From JBAWAP01 sp049589355 (lineage in GTDB: Bacteria; Chloroflexota; Anaerolineae; VGOG01): a stretch of DNA of 7,857 nucleotides. Numbering within the stretch: position 1 is the stretch's first letter; every line of letters starts with the position of its first letter. Location: positions 1 to 7,857 of the forward strand of contig JBAWAP010000112.1 in the NCBI GenBank assembly GCA_049589355.1, given 5' to 3'. The notes under the pieces are model-generated. The model was not told the origin of the DNA. It saw nothing but the letters and a program-made list of their open reading frames with translations, and searched no databases. The position numbers and the translations under genes are program-made. This document shows, in pieces, positions 1 to 5,963 of the stretch.

Positions 1-37
1 TCAGCGGGTGAGAGTCAGTAACCCGGCTTTTTGTTTT
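1..37 (+). terminator. 3' part of an upstream riboswitch-controlled terminator (cut by window edge)
   Basis: Bases 19-28 (TAACCCGGCT) followed by a T-rich run (28-37) match the 3' arm and T-tract of the complete terminator at 142-194. A hand alignment of 1-50 with 157-206 gives 44 identities in 51 columns. The 5' arm and the aptamer it should belong to lie before base 1, so this is read as the end of a first riboswitch unit in a tandem pair. The identity is inferred from this internal homology only, because no aptamer core is visible here. Confidence 0.65.
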
Positions 38-64
38 GGGAAGGTGCATTAACAACGATAGAGA

Positions 65-158
65 TTGCGAGCGAAAAGGCAAACCCATCGAGAGGTGGGG
101 ACGCAAAGCCACGGGTCCTCGGCTCAACAAGGAGCAAGGATAGCCGGGTTGCCGACTC
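65..158 (+). promoter_or_regulatory. cyclic di-GMP-I riboswitch aptamer (GEMM-I class)
   Basis: The conserved GEMM-I blocks appear in order: AAGGCAAACC (76-85), a hairpin CCATC/GGTGG closed by the GNRA tetraloop GAGA (90-93), GGGACGCAAAGCC (98-110), a second hairpin (TCCT 116-119 with AGGA 137-140, inner GCTC/GAGC), and AGCCGGGTTGCC (142-153). Aligned by eye to the Vibrio Vc2 aptamer, the two ligand-contacting positions (G20 and C92 there) fall at G78 and C152. GAG 69-71 can pair with CTC 156-158 to close the outer stem. The family binds the second messenger cyclic di-GMP, which fits the HD-GYP and GGDEF enzymes encoded downstream. The outer stem boundaries are approximate. No promoter is visible before it, so transcription presumably starts upstream of the window. 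Confidence 0.94.
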
Positions 159-194
159 AGCAGGTTGAGAGTTAGCAACCCGGCTTTGTGTTTT
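142..194 (+). terminator. intrinsic terminator forming the riboswitch expression platform
   Basis: AGCCGGGTTGC (142-152) is perfectly complementary to GCAACCCGGCT (175-185), an 11-bp GC-rich stem followed by the T-rich run CTTTGTGTTTT (184-194). The 5' arm is the 3' strand of the aptamer and includes the base aligned with ligand contact C92. Aptamer folding and terminator folding should therefore exclude each other. The inference is an ON switch: bound cyclic di-GMP keeps 142-152 in the aptamer and permits read-through into the protease operon. The direction of control has not been measured. Confidence 0.87.
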
Positions 195-330
195 GGAAGG
201 TGCGTTGATCTTTACGCATCCGGCCAACTGAGCAGGATGGATCACGTGGCTTTTCTGTTGAAGGGGGTGGAACATGACTGAAACTGAGCTACCGTCCCTG
301 AGCCAACCCCCAGAGTCCCAGAGATTTCCG

Positions 331-350
331 ATGGGTTCAGATGGGTTCAG
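331..350 (+). repeat. tandem 10-bp direct repeat in the leader
   Basis: ATGGGTTCAG occurs twice, head to tail, at 331-340 and 341-350. It lies between the riboswitch and the chosen start codon. The first copy's ATG is in frame with the protease but has no convincing Shine-Dalgarno site. It may be a simple slippage duplication. Confidence 0.6.
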
Positions 351-386
351 TGGGCGGAGGGCTGGCCCCCCATGTCACATAATTAC

Positions 387-392
387 GAGGAG
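387..392 (+). promoter_or_regulatory. Shine-Dalgarno site of the first subtilase
   Basis: GAGGAG lies 7 nt before the ATG at 400. Together with a signal peptide that begins at that codon, it favours 400 over the in-frame upstream ATGs at 274 and 331. Confidence 0.75.
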
Positions 393-399
393 TGTCGAA

Positions 400-2091
400 A
401 TGTCCATACATTTGCTAGGTAGAAAGATAGGACCCTTGTTCCTTATCTTGTCCTTGTTCATCGGGCAAGGTACTGTGTTACCCGCACCCATCCATGCCAA
501 TGGTGTGGATGGGGATAAAATTGATGATGCCTTGGAAACGGCCATGGCAGAGAATCCCTCTGGGAAGTTCGACGTCATTGTCGAGATGGAGCCTGCCATA
601 GGCTCGCCCCAAGGTCCTCATGGCAATGCAAACCGGGCCAATGCCGCACTGCGGCTGATTGGCGAGCATAAGGGTGTGCCCGGAAACTCCCTGGCTCTCG
701 TCGGTGCCGCCAGCGGTGTACTCCCCCGGGGCAAGATCATCGCCTTGAGCACCAAGCCATCGGTCGCCCATATTTACCTGAACGCCCAGATTGAGTTTAC
801 AGACACCGGAGACTTTTCCAACGTTTACCCAGGGCTGATCAGGGCCGATAAGGCCTGGGAACTGGGCTACACCGGGGCAGGCGTGACTGTGGCGGTGCTG
901 GATTCCGGCGTCGCTCCGGCCAACGACTTGACCCAGCCCACCTCTCGCCTGTTGGCGAGTGTGGATTTCGTGAGCGGTGAGACCGGCCATCGGGACCCGG
1001 GCGGTCATGGCACCCATGTCGCTGGCATCATTGCCGGCAACGGCTACGACTCCGATGGCGCTCTGAAAGGGGTAGCCCCGGATGCCAACATCGTCAGCGT
1101 ACGGGTGATCAACCAGCACGGCAAGGCCACTGCATCGTCCATCATTCGTGGCATTCAGTGGGTCGTGGAGAATCGTGACACATATAACATCCGCATCATG
1201 AACCTCTCGTTAGGCGGCACGCCCAGCACTTCTTACAAAAATGACATCCTGGCCGCTGCCGTAGAGATGGCCTGGAAGGCCGGCATCGTGGTGGTCACCG
1301 CCGCCGGCAATCATGGGCCTGGTTCCGGTTCCATCAGCACCCCGGGCCATGATCCCTTCAACATTGCCGTGGGTGCCATAGACGACAAGGGCACCCCGGA
1401 TCCGAGCGATGACGACGTGCCCTATTTCTCCGCTCGCGGTCCCACGCTGGCCGGGGACCATAAGCCCGACATCCTGGCTCCGGGACGTAAGATCATCTCC
1501 CTGTACGCCCTTAATAGTTATCTCGATGGCGCGCTGCCCGGGCGGCTGATGCTGAGCGGACTGGGCCGCCCATACTTCCGCCTTACCGGTACGTCCATGG
1601 CCGCGCCGGTCGTTTCCGGCGTGGTCGCCCTACTGTTACAGAAGAAACCGAATCTGAAGCCGGATCAGGTGAAATACATCCTGACCAAGACCGCCCACAA
1701 CTTCTCGGGCAGCCGCGATACCGTGGGCGCCGGGGTGGTTGATGCTTACGCTGCCCTCACCAGCGATAAGATGGGAGTCGCTAACACAAGGATACGCCCT
1801 TCGGACAGCCTTGCCCGCCAGATGTATGATCTGATGTACGGGCAGCCGCTGCGCTGGAAGGACCCCCATTACATGGGGATTGACTGGGATAACCTGGCCT
1901 GGGACAATTTGGCCTGGGACAACCTGGCCTGGGATAACCTGGCCTGGGACAATCTGGCCTGGGACAACCTGGCCTGGGACAACCTGGCCTGGGACAACCT
2001 GACCTGGGACAACCTGACCTGGGATGCAGGAGAGTGGGATTCGATCAATGAGACCGGCGTTCCCTGGGAAACCGTGATCGAACTCGACTAA
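400..2091 (+). CDS. secreted S8 subtilisin-like serine protease with WDNLA-repeat tail
   Basis: This 563-residue protein is a predicted exported endopeptidase. Residues 1-33 form a signal peptide (basic start, Leu/Phe/Ile core, end PIHA). About 57-133 resembles an inhibitor_I9-type propeptide (KFDVIVEME opening). The subtilase domain spans roughly 135-455 and keeps all key residues: Asp168 in VAVLDSG, His203 in GGHGTHVAG, oxyanion Asn304 in AAGNHGPG and Ser399 in TGTSMAAP. After a linker, residues 496-550 are eleven Trp-Asp-headed pentapeptides, nine of them WDNLA or WDNLT, and the chain ends in VIELD. I see no LPxTG signal, lipobox or C-terminal membrane segment, so it is probably secreted or held by the tail. 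It is first in the operon under the riboswitch and is paralogous to the protease at 4254. Substrate and tail function are unknown. The start is chosen by SD and signal peptide; an in-frame ATG at 274 would add 42 residues. Confidence 0.93.
   Translation: MSIHLLGRKIGPLFLILSLFIGQGTVLPAPIHANGVDGDKIDDALETAMAENPSGKFDVIVEMEPAIGSPQGPHGNANRANAALRLIGEHKGVPGNSLALVGAASGVLPRGKIIALSTKPSVAHIYLNAQIEFTDTGDFSNVYPGLIRADKAWELGYTGAGVTVAVLDSGVAPANDLTQPTSRLLASVDFVSGETGHRDPGGHGTHVAGIIAGNGYDSDGALKGVAPDANIVSVRVINQHGKATASSIIRGIQWVVENRDTYNIRIMNLSLGGTPSTSYKNDILAAAVEMAWKAGIVVVTAAGNHGPGSGSISTPGHDPFNIAVGAIDDKGTPDPSDDDVPYFSARGPTLAGDHKPDILAPGRKIISLYALNSYLDGALPGRLMLSGLGRPYFRLTGTSMAAPVVSGVVALLLQKKPNLKPDQVKYILTKTAHNFSGSRDTVGAGVVDAYAALTSDKMGVANTRIRPSDSLARQMYDLMYGQPLRWKDPHYMGIDWDNLAWDNLAWDNLAWDNLAWDNLAWDNLAWDNLAWDNLTWDNLTWDAGEWDSINETGVPWETVIELD
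1885..2049 (+). repeat. 15-bp coding minisatellite encoding WDNLA pentapeptides
   Basis: Eleven in-frame 15-bp units start at 1885 and follow each other without gaps. Units 1-7 encode WDNLA, 8-9 WDNLT, and 10-11 the degenerate WDAGE and WDSIN. The typical unit is TGGGACAACCTGGCC; copies differ mostly at silent positions (GAT/GAC, AAT/AAC, TTG/CTG), with a GCC-to-ACC change in units 8-9. Near-identity at DNA level points to recent expansion or homogenisation, and copy number is likely to vary between strains. Shifting the register to D-N-L-A-W resembles the (A/S/T)(D/N)(L/F)xx consensus of pentapeptide-repeat beta-helices, but with a fixed Trp, which is not typical of that family. Confidence 0.95.
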
Positions 2092-2151
2092 CTAAACTGG
2101 TTTGTTGGTTGGTTGAACGTGAGGAGAGACCTCCGAGGTCTGGGATGCACA

Positions 2152-4227
2152 ATGTGTCCGACGAATAGTGCCACGACTTCTAATCAGGAAATGATTTTCC
2201 AAAGGGCAAGACAGCTCCCAGCCCTCCAGGGGCGTGAAGGGCATCCCCGGAGGGCCTGGTGGCGACCGTTGGGGTCGGGTGTGGCCGCGTACTGGGCCCG
2301 GATTTGGCCTGACGGCCAACTAGGCCGTTATCTCCTGTTGGTCATCGTTTCTGGCCTGGCTGCCCTGCTTTACGCCGTCAGCCGGTGGCCCAGCCACGAC
2401 GTGGCCCTACTCTCCTTCCTAATGATTCTGAGCGCTCTAGCCGAGGCAGTCCCTATCCCCTTGTTGGGAACGTCCTTACAAGGCAGTACCCTCTCCGTTG
2501 CCTCGGCCATGAGCTTCGTTGGCTTGTTGCTTCTGGGTTTGCCCGGGGCTGTTCTGGTGAACTGTGGAAGCGCCATCGTCAATGGATTCTATCCCAAACG
2601 GCGGCCTCTCTACAAGTTTGCCTTCAACGCGTCCACCTTTCTGCTCTCGGCCGCCGCCGCTGGGGTCCTCTATCAGCTCATGGGTGGCGTCGTCCCTATG
2701 GCCTCGTCCTTCCGCAATCTGATCGTGGCCAGCCTGGCTGCCGTCACCTACTTCCTCGTCAACACGGGTCTGGTCTCCAGAGCCATCAGCCTGGCCACTA
2801 ACCGCCCCTGGCGAGAGCTCTGGGGGAACTGGCAGTGGCTCGCTGTGCAATATATGACTTGCTTCGCCATTGCTATGGCTATGGCGATGGCCCAGAAGAT
2901 ATTAGGGACCTTTGGCTTTATGATCTTTACCTTGCCTTTGGCCCTGCCCTGGTACTCGATTAAACTGTATGCCCGCAAGACCAAAGAAATCGCGGAGCAT
3001 AACGAACGGCTGGCTTCTATTAACCAAGTCTTGGATTGGCGGGTACAGGAACTACAGACCCTGCATCAAATTAGTCTGGGCCTGAACCATTCACAAAGCT
3101 TGCCGGGCATCCTAAACCAGATCCTGCATGCCGTATCGGATCTGATTGATGCTGGCGCTTCGGCTGTCTTCCTCTATGAACCGGACCACGAGACCCTGCA
3201 AATCGGTGGCCATGTCGGCTTCAGCTCGGAATATATCGCGGAGGCACAACCGGCATTAAACGGTTCGGCCGCACGGGCTTTGCGGGAAGGGCGATCTTTG
3301 GTAGTAGCTGAACCAGGCCTGGCCACAGAGATGTTGAGTGCGGCAGCCATTCGGGAAGGGGTTCAAACGGCTGCCTGCTTGCCTCTAAAGGTGGATGGCC
3401 AGATCGTTGGTGGCCTCGATGTCTGCTTCAAATCGGCACACTCTTTTACAGAGGATGAGCTAGACATTCTGAGCATCCTGGCCCAACAGGCCGCCGTGGC
3501 CATCCACAAGGCCCAGCTCCTTGACCAGGTGCATTACAGTTATCTGAGTACCATCCAGGCCCTAGCGGCCACGGTGGAGGCTAAAGACCCCTACACACGC
3601 GGGCACTCCGAAAGGGTGTGCCGCCTGGCGGTGGCTATGGGCCAGGAAATGAGCCTCGATGAACGCCGACTACAACTGCTCAACCTGGCGGCCCTGTTAC
3701 ACGACATCGGCAAGATCGGGGTTCCTGAAAGCATTCTGTGCAAGCCAATGCCACTAACAGCGGAGGAGATGCGGTTGGTTCGCCAGCACCCTGTGTGGGC
3801 CGAACCGATTCTGCGCCATGTTCCTGATATGCCTGAGCTAGTCACCGTTGTACGCCACCATCACGAGCGGTACGACGGGCAAGGGTATCCCGACAGTGTG
3901 TCAAGTCGGGCTCATCCTCTTTCGGCAATCATCTGTGTAGCCGATGCTTATGACGCCATGACCAGTGATCGCCCCTATCGGGCGGCCCTGAGCCATCACG
4001 CCGCACTGGAAGAAGTACGCCGTCAGGCCGGTACCCAGTTCGCGCCCCAAGTGGTAGAAGCTTTTGTGGAGGTCATGGCGGAGCAGCACAAGGCCTTGTC
4101 TCTGAAGGATTACCGGGTTCGTTCTGCAGTGTCTGGGACACCGATGTCGGCCCAGCCTGCGGTGCAAAATGTAGTGGCGGTGGAGGTTCAACGGTTATTG
4201 CGTGTTCCCCAAAAGGGGAAGATGTGA
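2152..4227 (+). CDS. membrane GAF/HD-GYP cyclic di-GMP phosphodiesterase
   Basis: The 691-residue protein is predicted to hydrolyse cyclic di-GMP in the cytoplasm. About seven hydrophobic segments (residues ~58-273) form an N-terminal membrane domain, then comes a short helical linker, a GAF domain (~300-460) and an HD-GYP domain (~465-650). HD-GYP ligands are present: His485 (RGHSERV), His517-Asp518 with Lys521 (HDIGKIG), His546, His569/His570, GYP at 578-580 and Asp598. There is no periplasmic PAS or Cache domain, so the membrane segments themselves or the GAF domain probably sense the signal. The membrane domain is homologous to that of the cyclase at 5964 (compare YFLVNTGLVSRA with YFAVNTLIVSLA, and WYSIKLY with YYSFKLY). 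The gene lies 60 nt after the first protease. The start is uncertain: TTG 2113 and GTG 2119 are in-frame alternatives upstream and ATG 2191 downstream; 2152 is the first ATG, with GAGG 13 nt before it. Confidence 0.93.
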   Translation: MCPTNSATTSNQEMIFQRARQLPALQGREGHPRRAWWRPLGSGVAAYWARIWPDGQLGRYLLLVIVSGLAALLYAVSRWPSHDVALLSFLMILSALAEAVPIPLLGTSLQGSTLSVASAMSFVGLLLLGLPGAVLVNCGSAIVNGFYPKRRPLYKFAFNASTFLLSAAAAGVLYQLMGGVVPMASSFRNLIVASLAAVTYFLVNTGLVSRAISLATNRPWRELWGNWQWLAVQYMTCFAIAMAMAMAQKILGTFGFMIFTLPLALPWYSIKLYARKTKEIAEHNERLASINQVLDWRVQELQTLHQISLGLNHSQSLPGILNQILHAVSDLIDAGASAVFLYEPDHETLQIGGHVGFSSEYIAEAQPALNGSAARALREGRSLVVAEPGLATEMLSAAAIREGVQTAACLPLKVDGQIVGGLDVCFKSAHSFTEDELDILSILAQQAAVAIHKAQLLDQVHYSYLSTIQALAATVEAKDPYTRGHSERVCRLAVAMGQEMSLDERRLQLLNLAALLHDIGKIGVPESILCKPMPLTAEEMRLVRQHPVWAEPILRHVPDMPELVTVVRHHHERYDGQGYPDSVSSRAHPLSAIICVADAYDAMTSDRPYRAALSHHAALEEVRRQAGTQFAPQVVEAFVEVMAEQHKALSLKDYRVRSAVSGTPMSAQPAVQNVVAVEVQRLLRVPQKGKM

Positions 4228-4241
4228 GGAGAAAAACTCAG

Positions 4242-4248
4242 AAGGAGG
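4242..4248 (+). promoter_or_regulatory. strong Shine-Dalgarno site of the second subtilase
   Basis: AAGGAGG lies 5 nt before the ATG at 4254. It decides this start over the in-frame GTG at 4224, which overlaps the stop of the preceding gene, and over ATG codons at 4266 and 4269. Confidence 0.85.
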
Positions 4249-4253
4249 GCAAC

Positions 4254-5954
4254 ATGTTTGTGAAAATGATGAAAAAGAGTTCCTTGCTCGTTCTAATGTG
4301 CCTGTTGCTGGTATTCCAGGGCCTGTCACCTCTACCCGTGCTGGCAGACCTGCCCATAGATACGGGCAAGGTCGACCCGGTGCTGGTGGCACTGATCAAA
4401 GCTTCCGATGACGACGATGAGGAGTTTCCGGTCATCGTGACCATGGAATGGCCGGGCGTGCGCCATGCCTCGGCCGATGGCAATGCCAAACGGGCTGAGA
4501 AAGCTCTGAAGGCAATCCGATCCCAGGGCGGTCAAGGGGGCAACGCATTAGCTATCGTCGGCGGTGCATCGGGTAAGATGACGGCCCGAGCCATCGCCCA
4601 GCTCAGTCGTCGCGGTAATGTTAATGTTAGCCGCATTTCCTACGATGTTCCTGTGACCGTTCAAGGCCCACTAGGTGCGCCTCTGGAAAGCCTCTATACC
4701 CAACTGGTCCGCGCACCCGACGTCTGGAATCTTGGTTACACGGGCCAGGGGGTAACGGTGGCGGTGTTGGATTCGGGGATCGCCCCCGTGGCTGATCTCA
4801 CCCAGCCTACTTCTCGCATCATCACTGCTGTTGATTTCGTGACGACCACGGTAGGTGTGGGCGACCCTGGCGGCCACGGCACCCATGTCGCTGGTATCAT
4901 CGCCGGCAACGGTACTGACTCGGCAGGGGGATACCAGGGCATCGCGCCCGAGGCGAACCTGATTGATGTGCGGGTGTTGAACGAGGGGGGCACGGCCAGC
5001 ATGTCCACGGTGATCCGTGGCATTCAGTGGGTTGTCAGCCACAAAAGCGCCTACAACATCCGCGTCTTGAACATCTCCCTGGGCACCACTGCTTACGTGA
5101 ACTACCGCCTCAGCCCCCTGGCCTCAGCCGTAGAGATGGCCTGGTTCAGCGGTATTGTCGTTGTCACCTCGGCCGGCAACAATGGCCCGCTGCCCACCAC
5201 CGTTTCTTCACCGGCAGACGATCCCTTTGTGATCAGCGTCGGTATCCTGGATGACAACCAGACCCTCGATCCCCTGGACGATCTGATCCCCGATTTCTCC
5301 GCGCGTGGGCCGACGCTGTATGGCCACGTCAAGCCCGATCTGGTGGCTCCTGGCCGTAAGGTCATTTCCCTGCGTTCCCCTGGAAGCTACCTGGACGAAC
5401 TGCTTCCAGAGCGCCGGATAGGGGAGAGCTATTTCCGCTTGACGGGCACCTCGATGTCCGCGCCGGTGGTTTCGGGCATCGTGGCCCTGATGCTGGAGCA
5501 CAATCCGGGGTTGAAGCCCAACCAGGTCAAAAACATTCTGCGGCAGACCACCCGCACTCTCCCATGGGATACAAACATCGCCGGCACGGGCGTGGTAGAT
5601 GCCTACGCTGCGGTGACCAGCAGTATCGCTCAACATACCAACCACGGCCTCACCCCCAGCGACGATTTTGCCAGAGATATCCTGCCTCTGGTGCGGGGAG
5701 CCCCTCTCTTCTGGCGCAGCCTCACCTACGCAGGCATCAGTTGGAGCAACATCAGTTGGGACAACATCTCCTGGGACCGCACCACATGGGAGAACCTGGT
5801 CTGGGAGAACATCAGTTGGGACAACATTAGCTGGGACACCGACGCTACCTGGGACAACATCAGTTGGGATACTACCACGTGGGATACCGCCGAGGCCGAC
5901 AACGCTGCCGATGCGGATTCGTATGGCTGGCTGTCTCTAAGGGACTTGGATTAA
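4254..5954 (+). CDS. second secreted S8 subtilisin-like protease with W-x-N-I-S repeat tail
   Basis: This 566-residue paralogue of the first protease has the same layout. Residues 1-31 are a signal peptide (KMMKKSS, Leu-rich core, ending VLA). A short acidic patch (SDDDDEE) precedes a propeptide-like segment opening EFPVIVTME. The catalytic domain keeps Asp173 (VAVLDSG), His208 (GGHGTHVAG), Asn309 (SAGNNGPL) and Ser400 (TGTSMSAP). The tail from Trp497 to about 547 has Trp every five residues with one six-residue spacing; units include WSNIS, WDNIS, WENLV and WDTTT. The protein ends in LRDLD, like the first protease's ELD. The catalytic cores are closely similar but the tail DNA is much less regular, so the tails have diverged or one was homogenised later. 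The gene starts 26 nt after the phosphodiesterase and has the best Shine-Dalgarno of the operon. The Cys in the signal core is not in a lipobox. Substrate is unknown. Confidence 0.93.
   Translation: MFVKMMKKSSLLVLMCLLLVFQGLSPLPVLADLPIDTGKVDPVLVALIKASDDDDEEFPVIVTMEWPGVRHASADGNAKRAEKALKAIRSQGGQGGNALAIVGGASGKMTARAIAQLSRRGNVNVSRISYDVPVTVQGPLGAPLESLYTQLVRAPDVWNLGYTGQGVTVAVLDSGIAPVADLTQPTSRIITAVDFVTTTVGVGDPGGHGTHVAGIIAGNGTDSAGGYQGIAPEANLIDVRVLNEGGTASMSTVIRGIQWVVSHKSAYNIRVLNISLGTTAYVNYRLSPLASAVEMAWFSGIVVVTSAGNNGPLPTTVSSPADDPFVISVGILDDNQTLDPLDDLIPDFSARGPTLYGHVKPDLVAPGRKVISLRSPGSYLDELLPERRIGESYFRLTGTSMSAPVVSGIVALMLEHNPGLKPNQVKNILRQTTRTLPWDTNIAGTGVVDAYAAVTSSIAQHTNHGLTPSDDFARDILPLVRGAPLFWRSLTYAGISWSNISWDNISWDRTTWENLVWENISWDNISWDTDATWDNISWDTTTWDTAEADNAADADSYGWLSLRDLD
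5742..5894 (+). repeat. degenerate Trp-headed pentapeptide repeat tract
   Basis: Ten Trp codons head short units between 5742 and 5894. The best-kept unit is W-(D/S/E)-N-I-S, seen about five times, mixed with WDRTT, WENLV, WDTTT and a six-residue WDTDAT. Spacing is 15 bp, except one 18-bp step. Codons for the shared residues are largely reused (AACATC, AGTTGG), which points to an old 15-bp expansion now diverged. It occupies the same position after the protease domain as the tract at 1885, preceded by a similar Y-x-G-I-x-W entry. Confidence 0.9.
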
Positions 5955-5963
5955 GCGTATTAG

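Larger units (their letters stand above)
1..206 (+). repeat. tandem riboswitch/terminator units (second complete, first truncated)
   Basis: Bases 1-50 and 157-206 are two copies of the same sequence, offset by about 156 nt, covering the terminator loop, 3' arm, T-tract and the following GGAAGGTGC block. The complete aptamer sits between them. Only about 27 nt separate the first T-tract from the second aptamer, and no promoter is seen there, so both units probably lie on one transcript and act in series. The similarity ends just past 206, where the spacer before the second aptamer and the gene-proximal leader differ. Confidence 0.75.
195..399 (+). other. 5' leader between riboswitch and first gene
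   Basis: This 205-nt stretch has no well-supported gene of its own. It contains a possible imperfect hairpin (CATCC 217-221 with GGATG 235-239, flanked by GATC 207-210 and 240-243), a second Shine-Dalgarno-like GGGGGTGG before an ATG at 274, and a perfect tandem 10-mer ATGGGTTCAG at 331-350. The reading frame opened at 274 has no stop and runs in frame into the protease, so a 42-residue N-terminal extension is formally possible. The signal peptide starting at 400 makes the extended form less likely. Confidence 0.5.

Noticed and set aside
38..64. Internal promoter between the two riboswitch units
   Set aside because: Only about 27 nt are available and no paired -35/-10 elements are seen.
207..259. 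Possible third terminator (CATCC/GGATG or GCCA/TGGC stems before TTTTCTGTT)
   Set aside because: The stems are 4-5 bp or interrupted by a 6-nt bulge and the T-run is short, so it is not convincing beside the 11-bp hairpin just upstream.
15..275. Minus-strand open frame across the riboswitch region
   Set aside because: It lies over a well-conserved structured RNA and has no support of its own as a protein.
478..1119. A 213-codon open frame on the minus strand inside the first protease gene
   Set aside because: It is fully overlapped by a gene with an intact catalytic core and shows no recognisable domain. GC-rich coding DNA often gives such antisense frames. The same applies to the other minus-strand and shifted frames, including those reading the Trp repeats in another frame.
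1885..2049. CRISPR-like array
   Set aside because: The 15-bp units are contiguous, without spacers, in frame, and differ mostly at silent sites, so they are a coding minisatellite.
4254..4350. Lipoprotein signal in the second protease (Cys at residue 16)
   Set aside because: The Cys lies in the middle of the hydrophobic core in LMCLLL, without a lipobox; VLA at 29-31 is the likelier cleavage site.
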